A DNA stretch of 64,000 nucleotides from Pseudopedobacter sp038243635 (GTDB taxonomy: Bacteria > Bacteroidota > Bacteroidia > Sphingobacteriales > Sphingobacteriaceae): assembly GCA_038243635.1 (NCBI GenBank), contig JBBSQW010000011.1, forward strand, positions 50,152-114,151, read 5' to 3'. The number at the start of each line of letters is the position of its first letter. The stretch's first letter is position 1. Under the pieces are notes generated by a model, which was not told where the DNA came from, did no database searches, and was given only the letters and a program-made list of their open reading frames with translations. Positions 34,826 to 42,258 of the stretch are shown piece by piece. The translations under genes and the position numbers were made by a program.

Positions 34826-35401
34826 ATGGAAGTCGATAAAATAAAAGAAAGTATAAAAAAAGCCGCTCAAGATCTTTTCCGTAAGTATGGTTATCACAAA
34901 ACTAGTGTAAACGAGATTGCCAAAAAAGCTAAAATTGCTAAAGCCACCATTTACAAATATTTTGAGAGTAAGGAACTGGTGTTACATGCTATTTTGATGG
35001 ATTACTTAAAGGTGAGCATCAATGATTTGGTACATCAGAACAGTAAAAACATCAACAAAGAAGAACATTTAACTTTATTGATTTTGAGAGTCAGCAAGCT
35101 TTCTTATACCGTTTGTAACGAATTTATTGGTTGGGATTTCATAAGAGAGTCTACCAATGCACAAGAGTTTTTAAAGAACCTTTCTGATGAGCTAGAACGT
35201 TTACTTTATCAAGAGTTTTTAGGTATTGAAGAGCTGAATAATGACGAAACTTATCCTGAAAGACTTCGTTTTTTGATTAAGGCCAGTAAGAGTATTATTT
35301 TCTCCTTTGCCTTTACGTCGGTTAGCGATGCGGACGTTCGTAAGAACTTTATTTCTTTCCAGAAAGAAATTTTACCTTATTTGGTCAAGGCTGCTTTGTA
35401 G
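34826..35401 (+). CDS. TetR family transcriptional regulator
   Basis: The 191-residue protein has an N-terminal TetR helix-turn-helix (about 8-55; LFRKYGYHKTSVNEIAKKAK and AKATIYKYFESKE) and an all-helical ligand-binding and dimerisation domain with no recognisable ligand signature. It likely represses nearby or distant genes in response to a small hydrophobic ligand. It is 3 bases after the Rieske-like lipoprotein gene, so the two are probably on one transcript with pheS. Its operator cannot be identified here. Confidence 0.92.
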   Translation: MEVDKIKESIKKAAQDLFRKYGYHKTSVNEIAKKAKIAKATIYKYFESKELVLHAILMDYLKVSINDLVHQNSKNINKEEHLTLLILRVSKLSYTVCNEFIGWDFIRESTNAQEFLKNLSDELERLLYQEFLGIEELNNDETYPERLRFLIKASKSIIFSFAFTSVSDADVRKNFISFQKEILPYLVKAAL

Positions 35402-35445
35402 ATAGACAATTCGTCACGTCGACGAGCGAGGACATCTAACAGATA

Positions 35446-35494
35446 GGTAAAAAATTCTAACAGCAGATTCCGCTTGTGAGAATTCTCTTTTACC
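35446..35494. terminator. Probable bidirectional terminator between tetR and hemJ
   Basis: GGTAAAAAATTCT (35446-35458) and AGAATTCTCTTTTACC (35479-35494) form an imperfect stem with one small bulge, with A/T-rich flanks on each side, between convergent genes. Confidence 0.55.
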
Positions 35495-35515
35495 CAGGTA
35501 AGCGTAGAAACGGAA

Positions 35516-36058
35516 TTATTGAATCTTATTCTTTTCTCTAGACCGCTTATAAATTTTCACTGCCATCATAATTGCTGAAGCAAAAATCACCAAGCCTACC
35601 AAGCCGTAGACCCAGTCGACGGCGCTTTTCAAAATCACAGTAAAAACAATTGCAACTAAAAAGATAGTAGCTAACTCGTTCCACAAGCGAAGCTGTGTGC
35701 TTGTTAACCAGAATCTTCCATTCTTCAACTGTCCAATAATCCCAGCGCACATAAAGTGGTAGATAAGCAAACCAACAACAAAAGCTAGTTTGACCCACAT
35801 CCAATTGGTATGCAAAAGACTAGGGTTAAGATAAAGCATGGTTAAACCAGCAGCAACCGACAATACCATCGCTGGCGTGGTGATGATATTCCATAGCTTA
35901 GATTCCATAATCTGAAATTGCTTTTGCAGAATCAAACGCTCTTGCTCTGGCTTATCATTAGCCTCAGTATGGTAAATAAACAAGCGCACAATATAAAACA
36001 AGCCTGCCATCCAGCTCACTACGAAAATAATATGAATAGCAAGTACGTATCTGTACAT
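35516..36058 (-). CDS. hemJ: Protoporphyrinogen IX oxidase HemJ
   Basis: The 180-residue protein has four to five transmembrane helices and matches the HemJ (UPF0093) family, which oxidises protoporphyrinogen IX to protoporphyrin IX. The conserved His is H9 (IHIIFVVSW) and the conserved Lys is K90 in MWVKLAFVVGLL; both are important in characterised HemJ proteins. Its place downstream of hemE, on the same strand, supports the assignment. A 254-base repeat-rich gap separates it from hemE, so it may be expressed separately. No hemG or hemY gene is in the window. Confidence 0.88.
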   Translation of the reverse strand: MYRYVLAIHIIFVVSWMAGLFYIVRLFIYHTEANDKPEQERLILQKQFQIMESKLWNIITTPAMVLSVAAGLTMLYLNPSLLHTNWMWVKLAFVVGLLIYHFMCAGIIGQLKNGRFWLTSTQLRLWNELATIFLVAIVFTVILKSAVDWVYGLVGLVIFASAIMMAVKIYKRSREKNKIQ

Positions 36059-36060
36059 TT

Positions 36061-36308
36061 TTAGGTTGTTAGGTGTAAGTTTGTTAGGTGGTTAGGACTT
36101 AGTTGGTTTGATGATTAGTTTGGTAGGTGGTTTGGATCCAGTTAGTTTGGTGGTTAGTTTGTTAGATACTTAATTAGTGATTTGATTGAAAGTGAGCGGT
36201 GATGATTTGTAACTCCATTTGACACGCTATATGCCTAAAAAATTAACAAAGTCACTCCTAACAAACTAAAAAACTTCTAAGCCTAAAAACTAACCACCTA
36301 ACCCCTAA
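36061..36308. repeat. Large imperfect inverted repeat of TTAGGTGG-type words
   Basis: The left arm (36061-36177) is built of G/T-rich words such as TTAGGTGGTTAGGAC and AGTTTGGTGGTTAG. The right arm (36247-36308) holds their complements, AACCACCTAACCCCTAAC and AACAAACTA. The middle 70 bases are unrelated. The arms can pair into a long imperfect hairpin between hemE and hemJ on the minus strand. Confidence 0.65.
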
Positions 36309-36312
36309 CAAA

Positions 36313-37338
36313 CTAGTACTTAAATTCTTTAACCACCTCAACCGCGTACTTTACGTGATCAAAAGGAATATCTGGCATGATACCATGACCTAGATTGAAG
36401 ATAAATCCATCTTCGCCACGCATACGCTCAAATAAACGATGGATGCGATCTTTAATTACGTGTTTATCTGCATACAAAATATGCGGATCCAAGTTACCTT
36501 GAACAGCAATATTGGATGGCATTATGTTTTTAATATTTCTTAAATCTGCGTTCCAATCAACAGATACCACATCTGGCTTTGACTCTGCCATTAAAGGCGC
36601 AAACACTGAACTTCCTTTACAGAAAGAAATTACAGGAACATCTTTTCTATTTAATTTAGAGATGATATCCACGTTATATTGGTGCGAAAACTCTTTGTAA
36701 TCATCCCAACACAAGGAAAGTGCCCAGCTATCAAACAACTGCACCGCATTAACGCCGGCAGCAATCTGTAGGTTTAAATAATCGATAGTCACAGCAGCAA
36801 TTTTACTCAATAATTTATGAGCTAAAGCCGGCTGGTTATGAATGAAAAGTTTGGTTAATTTAAAATCTTTTGAAGAACCGCCTTCTATTAAATAGCTCAT
36901 CACGGTAAAAGGAGCTCCAGCAAAACCAATTAAAGGAAGAGAACCGTTTAAGCGTTGTTGAATAACTTTAATTGCATCAGCAACATATTGCAAGTTATCC
37001 ATCACATCAACACGTAAATTGTCAATGTCCTTTTCATTTTTGATAGGATTAGCAAATCTTGGTCCTATACCTTGAGTAAAGCTTAAATCACCACCCATTG
37101 CTTCACCAGTCACCAAAATATCGCAAAATAAAATAGCGGCGTCAATTCCCAATAAATCTACAGGCAACATGGTTACGTCAGCAGCAATTTCTGGGGTTTT
37201 ACACATTTCTAAAAACGAGTATTTGTTCTTAATTTCCCAATACTCGGGCATAAAACGGCCTGCTTGACGCATCATCCAAACTGGTGGGCGCTCTGTTTTT
37301 CTAGAAAACGCCGAATCTATAAACAAGGAATTCATCAT
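36313..37338 (-). CDS. hemE: Uroporphyrinogen decarboxylase
   Basis: The 341-residue cytosolic enzyme converts uroporphyrinogen III to coproporphyrinogen III. The first signature PPVWMMRQAGRFMPEY (about 18-33) and the second, GFAGAPFTVMSYLIEG (about 138-153), are intact; the active-site Asp in LPVDLLGIDAAILFCDIL is present. The length matches the family. Its ATG overlaps the stop of the TPR membrane protein by 4 bases, so translation is coupled. It is the last gene of the hemB-hemL-HK-RR-TPR-hemE run. Confidence 0.96.
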   Translation of the reverse strand: MMNSLFIDSAFSRKTERPPVWMMRQAGRFMPEYWEIKNKYSFLEMCKTPEIAADVTMLPVDLLGIDAAILFCDILVTGEAMGGDLSFTQGIGPRFANPIKNEKDIDNLRVDVMDNLQYVADAIKVIQQRLNGSLPLIGFAGAPFTVMSYLIEGGSSKDFKLTKLFIHNQPALAHKLLSKIAAVTIDYLNLQIAAGVNAVQLFDSWALSLCWDDYKEFSHQYNVDIISKLNRKDVPVISFCKGSSVFAPLMAESKPDVVSVDWNADLRNIKNIMPSNIAVQGNLDPHILYADKHVIKDRIHRLFERMRGEDGFIFNLGHGIMPDIPFDHVKYAVEVVKEFKY

Positions 37339-37850
37339 CTAATCTTCTGTATTTCTTTTTCGATATTACTTAATATACTCTTGTATTTTGCAGTTAAAGG
37401 CAAATTTTCAGCTTGCTTAATCCACACCATTCCCTTTTCTTTATCCTTATTTCTAAGGCTAATGTTCGCCAAATGCATTAAGGCTACGCCCAAATCACTA
37501 GCTCGCAAACCTAACACTGCTGACTTTCCTAGATACAATTCAGCTGTATCATAATCTGCGTTAGCAACTGCAATACTACCCAACATAAAGTGATAATAAG
37601 GCTTTCTGCGTTTATTTAAAAGTTCTGGATTTTTTACGCTATGCAATAAAGCTTTTGCTTTATCGTAGTTTTTGAGCTTGAACTGCTTTGCGGCTAAAAT
37701 GATAGGGCCTTCTTTAAAATATCCCCACATTACCAAAGCAATAAACATCCCGCTTAAGGCGGCAATCTCGTAAACTTTTAGCCAAGTAGCCAAGCCAGCA
37801 ACCAAAGCCAGCAAAAAGCAAACTAAAATCCTCGCTTGGTTGCTAAACAT
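37335..37850 (-). CDS. Membrane protein with TPR-like helices, unknown
   Basis: A 171-residue protein with two N-terminal hydrophobic segments (about 8-25 and 27-45) and a soluble C-terminal part with TPR-like helix pairs (KNYDKAKALLHSVKNP, NADYDTAELYLGKSAVLG). It sits between the response regulator (2 bases away) and hemE (4-base overlap), so it is made together with haem enzymes. No catalytic motif is present. A scaffold or regulatory role in the pathway is possible, based on location only. Confidence 0.8.
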   Translation of the reverse strand: MFSNQARILVCFLLALVAGLATWLKVYEIAALSGMFIALVMWGYFKEGPIILAAKQFKLKNYDKAKALLHSVKNPELLNKRRKPYYHFMLGSIAVANADYDTAELYLGKSAVLGLRASDLGVALMHLANISLRNKDKEKGMVWIKQAENLPLTAKYKSILSNIEKEIQKIR

Positions 37851-37852
37851 TT

Positions 37853-38560
37853 TTATGCGTGACCGTCGGTAAATTTATAACCTACCCCACGAATTGAGTG
37901 GAAATAAATTGGATTTTTTTGATCGGGTTCAAAGTACTTTCTAAACGTTAAAATAAAATTATCAATGGTACGAGTTGATGGATAAACATCATAATTCCAT
38001 ACCGTTTCTAAAATCTGCTCACGCGAAACCGCCTCGTCTTTACGCTCAATCAAAAGCTTTAACAACATGGTTTCTTTTTTGGTTAACGCGGTAATAGTTC
38101 CATCATCATTTTTCAACTCAAAAGAATTAAAATAAATGGTTTTATCACCAATCTTATAGGAGTTAATTTCTTTCAAATCATCACCTTTCATGCTTCTTTT
38201 AATCAAATTATTGACTCTTAAAATCAATTCTTCTAAATTAAAAGGTTTGGTTAAATAATCGTCCGCTCCTTTTTTTAAACCTGTAATTCTGTCTTCAGAT
38301 GTATTTTTGGCAGTTAAAAACATGATGGGCACTTCGCTGTTTTCTAAACGAATTGTTTCCGCAACTTGGAAACCATCAATTTCCGGAACCATTACATCTA
38401 AAATGATCAAGTTGAATTTCTCCTCCTTATACACTTTAAGTGCCTTTTTACCATCGGTAACGGCTCTAACAAAAAAGCCTTCCATTTCTAAATTCAGTTT
38501 GATGGCCTCTAAAAGATGTTCTTCATCTTCCATCAATAAAATTCTTTGTTTTGCAGACAT
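37853..38560 (-). CDS. OmpR-family response regulator
   Basis: The 235-residue regulator has a receiver domain with the acidic pocket E11/D12, the phospho-acceptor D55 (LIILDVM) and K105 (LTKPF), and a C-terminal winged-helix DNA-binding domain (about 130-235; YPSTRTIDNFILTFRKYF, ending SIRGVGYKF). It is the partner of the histidine kinase encoded 13 bases upstream. The pair is embedded between hemL and hemE, which suggests a link to haem or respiration, but the target promoters are not identifiable from sequence. Confidence 0.95.
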   Translation of the reverse strand: MSAKQRILLMEDEEHLLEAIKLNLEMEGFFVRAVTDGKKALKVYKEEKFNLIILDVMVPEIDGFQVAETIRLENSEVPIMFLTAKNTSEDRITGLKKGADDYLTKPFNLEELILRVNNLIKRSMKGDDLKEINSYKIGDKTIYFNSFELKNDDGTITALTKKETMLLKLLIERKDEAVSREQILETVWNYDVYPSTRTIDNFILTFRKYFEPDQKNPIYFHSIRGVGYKFTDGHA

Positions 38561-38573
38561 GTTCTTTTTCTAT

Positions 38574-39443
38574 TTAATTAAAAGAGACTTCAAAAACCGT
38601 TCCCTTTGGTTGGTTATTTTTAACTTTAATTTGAGCTTGGTGATGATCTAAAACTTGTTTCACAATAAACAAACCTAAACCAGTGCCTTTTGTTCTTCGG
38701 GTATCTTCGCTTCCCACCCTATAAAATTTGTTAAATACTTTCAGTTTTTCATCATCCGGAATACCGATACCTAAATCAGCAACTTTAAAACACACTGTGC
38801 CGTTTGCTTTACGATGCAAATCAATATGAACCGGGACACAACTTGGCGAATATTTCACCGCGTTTTCAATTAAGTTAGTCACTACGGACGACATAGCAAA
38901 CTGATCACCAGTAATATAAACATTGGGATCAATAGAGGTGATGATAGATTCTTTACTGCAAACATGAATCTGCAAACGCGAAACAATTTTTTCTACCAAT
39001 TCTGATAGGTTTAACTCTTCTTTAGGAAAGCTGTATGATTTATTCTCGATTTTGGTAGCCAATAACATGTTCTCCACCAAATCGTCTAACCTTTCTATAT
39101 CTAATAAACACTTAGAAATAAAACTGCGTTGCTGTTCTTTATCAAGTTCGCGTTTATTGATGGTTTGTAGGTAGAGTTTAATAGATGCCAAAGGCGATTT
39201 AAGTTCGTGAGTAACAGAAAGTAAGAAGTTTTTTTGCTGATCACTCGTCCTTCTCTCTCTATTAATTGCTTGGTGAAGTTTATAAATACCAAAGGTCATC
39301 ATGGTAATAAAAACGAAACCTTCACCTATAACCATTCCACGCCGGGCGGGCTGCAACTCAACCAATAATGCGGCCCACCAAAAAAGTTGGGAAATCACGT
39401 AAAAAACGAGTGCATAGAATATGGTAATAGGTTTTAAACGCAT
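38574..39443 (-). CDS. Sensor histidine kinase
   Basis: The 289-residue kinase has two N-terminal transmembrane segments (about 8-28 and 37-55) with almost no periplasmic loop between them, so it probably senses within or near the membrane. The HisKA box has the phospho-acceptor H79 in SVTHELKSPL. The ATPase domain shows the N box (VVTNLIENAVKYSP), G1 (DLGIGIPD) and G2 (TKGTGLGLFIVK). The start is 2 bases from the hemL stop, and the response regulator follows 13 bases later. The signal is unknown. Confidence 0.94.
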   Translation of the reverse strand: MRLKPITIFYALVFYVISQLFWWAALLVELQPARRGMVIGEGFVFITMMTFGIYKLHQAINRERRTSDQQKNFLLSVTHELKSPLASIKLYLQTINKRELDKEQQRSFISKCLLDIERLDDLVENMLLATKIENKSYSFPKEELNLSELVEKIVSRLQIHVCSKESIITSIDPNVYITGDQFAMSSVVTNLIENAVKYSPSCVPVHIDLHRKANGTVCFKVADLGIGIPDDEKLKVFNKFYRVGSEDTRRTKGTGLGLFIVKQVLDHHQAQIKVKNNQPKGTVFEVSFN

Positions 39444-39445
39444 AT

Positions 39446-40819
39446 TTATTTACTTCTAAATACAATATCTAAACACTCAAAAATTGCTCTTTTGGCTTTT
39501 TCTAAATCTAATTTACTATGTGCAGCAGAAACAAAGCCAACTTCATATCCTGACGGACCAAAATACATTCCCCGGTTTAATAATTCACGGTGCATCATTT
39601 TAAACTTATCCATGCTGGCCGGATCAATTGCTTCTGAGGTTTGTACTTTCTCTGCATCAGTAAAGGCAAACCAAAAAATAGAACCAATTTGAAACACCTT
39701 AAACTGGTAGTTTTTAGAGCTTGCATAACGCTGAATAGCGTTTGTAAACTCTCCTGTTTTGGTATTTAATTCTTTATAAAAATTAGACTTTGCCAGTTCA
39801 CTTAATTGTGCAATACCCGCTGCCATAGCAACCGGATTCCCAGAAAGTGTACCCGCTTGATAAACTGCGCCATCTGGAGAAATATTAGCCATTAACTTCG
39901 CCGAAGCTCCGTAGGCACCAACTGGTAAACCGCCTCCAATAATTTTTCCGTAGGTGATGATATCTGGCTGAATACCGTAATAACCAGCGGCACCTTCAAA
40001 ACCTACTCTAAAACCAGAAATTACTTCATCAAAAATCAATAAAGCACCGTTTTCTGTACAGATTGTCCTTAGGTATTGCAAGTATTCTTTATCCTGCAAC
40101 AGCAAACCATTATTTGCTGGTATTGGTTCAATAATTACTGCTGCTACCTGATCTTTGAACTGCTCGAAAGCAGCTTTTACAGCATCTTTATCATTTAAGG
40201 AAACCACAATAGTTTGGTCTGCAAAAGCTTTCGGAATTCCCGCTGAAGAAGTTTCGCCAAACGTCACCAAGCCCGATCCTGCTTTTACCAATAATGAATC
40301 ACTATGTCCGTGGTAACAGCCTTCAAATTTGATGATTTTATCACGTTTGGTTGCGCCTCTTGCTAAACGTATGGCAGACATTACTGCTTCTGTTCCAGAG
40401 CTTGTAAATCTTATTTTCTCAATGTATTTATTGTTCTTAATAATGAGCTCGGCAAGTTCTGTTTCCAGTGCTGTGGGTGCACCAAAAGACATTCCGTTTT
40501 GCATTACCTCTATCACCTTTTCCCTAACTTTTGGGTGATTATGACCCAAAATCAACGGTCCCCAAGAACAGCAGAAATCAATAAATTCGTTTCCATCAGC
40601 ATCCCATAAACGGCAACCGTCCCCTTTTTCTATAAATAGCGGTGTTCCGTAAACAGATTTAAAAGCCCTTACCGGGGAGTTTACACCACCTGGAAAATAC
40701 TGCTTGGCTTTTTCATATAGCTCTGCAGATTTCTCTCTAATGATATCAGCCTTCTCACCGTATAATAGCGGTGTTTCCTCGTTGCTGTTGTTGAATATAT
40801 TTTTTATTGAATCGAACAT
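39446..40819 (-). CDS. hemL: Glutamate-1-semialdehyde 2,1-aminomutase
   Basis: HemL makes 5-aminolevulinate from glutamate 1-semialdehyde, the second step of the C5 haem pathway. The 457-residue PLP enzyme shows the phosphate-binding SSGTEAVMSAIRLAR (140-154), FDEVISGFR (263-271) and the PLP lysine K292 in TYGKIIGGGLPVGAYG. The protein carries about 30 residues more at the N-terminus than typical HemL enzymes, rich in Asn and Glu; no later Met would give a shorter natural start. It begins the run hemL-HK-RR-TPR-hemE and lies 44 bases after hemB. Confidence 0.95.
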   Translation of the reverse strand: MFDSIKNIFNNSNEETPLLYGEKADIIREKSAELYEKAKQYFPGGVNSPVRAFKSVYGTPLFIEKGDGCRLWDADGNEFIDFCCSWGPLILGHNHPKVREKVIEVMQNGMSFGAPTALETELAELIIKNNKYIEKIRFTSSGTEAVMSAIRLARGATKRDKIIKFEGCYHGHSDSLLVKAGSGLVTFGETSSAGIPKAFADQTIVVSLNDKDAVKAAFEQFKDQVAAVIIEPIPANNGLLLQDKEYLQYLRTICTENGALLIFDEVISGFRVGFEGAAGYYGIQPDIITYGKIIGGGLPVGAYGASAKLMANISPDGAVYQAGTLSGNPVAMAAGIAQLSELAKSNFYKELNTKTGEFTNAIQRYASSKNYQFKVFQIGSIFWFAFTDAEKVQTSEAIDPASMDKFKMMHRELLNRGMYFGPSGYEVGFVSAAHSKLDLEKAKRAIFECLDIVFRSK

Positions 40820-40863
40820 TTTTTGAAAGCGTATTGCTTAAGGCCTAACACCTAAAGCTAATT

Positions 40864-41835
40864 TTAAATCCATTTATTTTTTAAAACTTCTTTGGCATGA
40901 TAGGTCAAAATCACATCTGCACCAGCTCTTTTGATACACATTAGTTTTTCCATAGTTGCCTTTTCTTCGTTTAACCAACCTCTTTGCGACGCTGCTTTTA
41001 GCATAGAATACTCGCCACTCACATTATAAGCTGCAATTGGCAAATCAAAATTATCTTTCAACAACTTAATTACATCCAAATAAGCTAAAGCTGGTTTAAC
41101 CATTAAAAAATCAGCACCTTCCTGCGTATCCAAAGCACCTTCAATTAATGCCTCACGCTGATTAGCGGGGTTCATCTGGTAACTTTTTTTATCCCCAAAC
41201 TTTGGTGCAGAATCTAAAGCGTCTCTGAACGGACCGTAAAATGCGCTTGCATATTTCGCCGTGTAAGACATGATAGAAACATTTGTAAAACCTTCTGCAT
41301 CCAACGCTTCACGAATAAATTGCACTCTGCCGTCCATCATATCAGACGGAGCAATAATATCCGCACCTGCTCTTGCCTGAGCAACCGACATATCTCCTAA
41401 AATCTTTAATGTTTTGTCGTTAACTATTTCGCCGTTCTCTACTAAACCGTCATGACCATCACTGCTGTATGGATCCATAGCTACATCAGTAACTACACAC
41501 GCTTCGGGGAAACGAGACTTCACCTCTTTAATTGCCCTCAAATACAAGCCTTTCTCGTTTATACTCTCGCTCGCGGTTTTATCTTTTAACGATTCCTCAA
41601 TATTTGGGAACAAATCAAAAGCTTTTAAACCCAACTCTAGACAACTTTCTACTTCATGTAATAAGTTATCAATCGAATACCTAAAAATCCCCGGCATGGA
41701 AGCTACCTCAGTTTTTTGCTGCTTTCCATCAACAATAAACAATGGAAAAATAAAATTAGACGCATGAAGATGGTTTTCCTGCACCATATCTCTAATCACC
41801 TGCGATTTCCTATTTCTTCTTGGTCTGTTTAACAT
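40864..41835 (-). CDS. hemB: Porphobilinogen synthase (5-aminolevulinate dehydratase)
   Basis: The 323-residue enzyme joins two 5-aminolevulinate molecules into porphobilinogen. Conserved blocks: PLFIVDG near residues 31-37, VVTDVAMDPYSSDGHDG near 118-134, GADIIAPSDMMDGRV near 156-170, the substrate Lys in SYTAKYASAFYGPFRDA, and the Schiff-base Lys in FLMVKPALAYLD. The metal-site segment DVAMDPYSSDGHDG lacks the cysteines of zinc-type enzymes, pointing to the magnesium-type subclass. It lies upstream of hemL on the same strand and follows a repeat-rich gap. Confidence 0.96.
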   Translation of the reverse strand: MLNRPRRNRKSQVIRDMVQENHLHASNFIFPLFIVDGKQQKTEVASMPGIFRYSIDNLLHEVESCLELGLKAFDLFPNIEESLKDKTASESINEKGLYLRAIKEVKSRFPEACVVTDVAMDPYSSDGHDGLVENGEIVNDKTLKILGDMSVAQARAGADIIAPSDMMDGRVQFIREALDAEGFTNVSIMSYTAKYASAFYGPFRDALDSAPKFGDKKSYQMNPANQREALIEGALDTQEGADFLMVKPALAYLDVIKLLKDNFDLPIAAYNVSGEYSMLKAASQRGWLNEEKATMEKLMCIKRAGADVILTYHAKEVLKNKWI

Positions 41836-41857
41836 TCTTGTTGTTTAAATATTATTA

Positions 41858-41951
41858 GGGCGTTTTAACACGCTATCCGTTATATCTTTTTTGCTTAGCC
41901 TTCGACTCCGCTCAGGCTGACAAAAAAGGATGTCACTGCTATCGTTAACGC
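41858..41951 (-). repeat. Dispersed palindromic repeat, copy B (inverted)
   Basis: Relative to copy A at 13641-13715 this copy is inverted: it starts GGGCGTTTTAACACGCT and ends ATCGTTAACGC. Its centre contains the hairpin word AGCCTTCGACTCCGCTCAGG (41898-41917) closed by flanking T6/A6 runs, in place of the short T-rich loop of copy A. Conserved ends with different centres suggest a repeat family with variable hairpin tips. Confidence 0.7.
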
Positions 41952-42114
41952 AAAATTATCTTCGTAACCATGAACTTTAGACTTAATTAGACTTCATTTA
42001 TATATTTTTATTTAATGAATCTGCTACCTATCTGTGAGATGTTTCACTATCGTTCAACATGACGGGGTGGATTTGCTTTAACTCCTGCAAGTTTGAACTA
42101 AATTAACAACCTAG

Positions 42115-42198
42115 CTCTGTGTTCTCCGCGTCCTCTGTGGTTAAAAAAACCTAGTCTATGGTGTTTCTCAGTGAAAAAACTCCGTGAACTCTGTGGTT
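42115..42198. repeat. Two degenerate CTCTGTGGTT phrase repeats
   Basis: CTCTGTGTTCTCCGCG plus CCTCTGTGGTT at 42115-42142 and CTCCGTGAACTCTGTGGTT at 42180-42198 are near copies of one phrase, separated by an AT-rich spacer. Their role is unknown. Confidence 0.5.
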
Positions 42199-42258
42199 AT
42201 TGCTATACTTCAAACCAACAGCGCAAATCTCTCAATTCTCAAATCTCACTACTCAATA

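Larger units (their letters stand above)
41836..42258. other. Repeat-rich intergenic region between hemCD and hemB
   Basis: This 423-base gap has no gene. It holds the dispersed palindromic repeat at 41858-41951, a short element around 42016-42066 (TGTGAGATGTTTCACTATCG), and two degenerate copies of a CTCTGTGGTT phrase at 42115-42142 and 42180-42198. The hemB promoter must lie here, but none matches clearly. Confidence 0.6.

Noticed and set aside
36061..36308. TTAGGTGG words as a CRISPR or telomere-like array
   Set aside because: The words vary in length and order and form inverted arms, with no regular repeat-spacer pattern.
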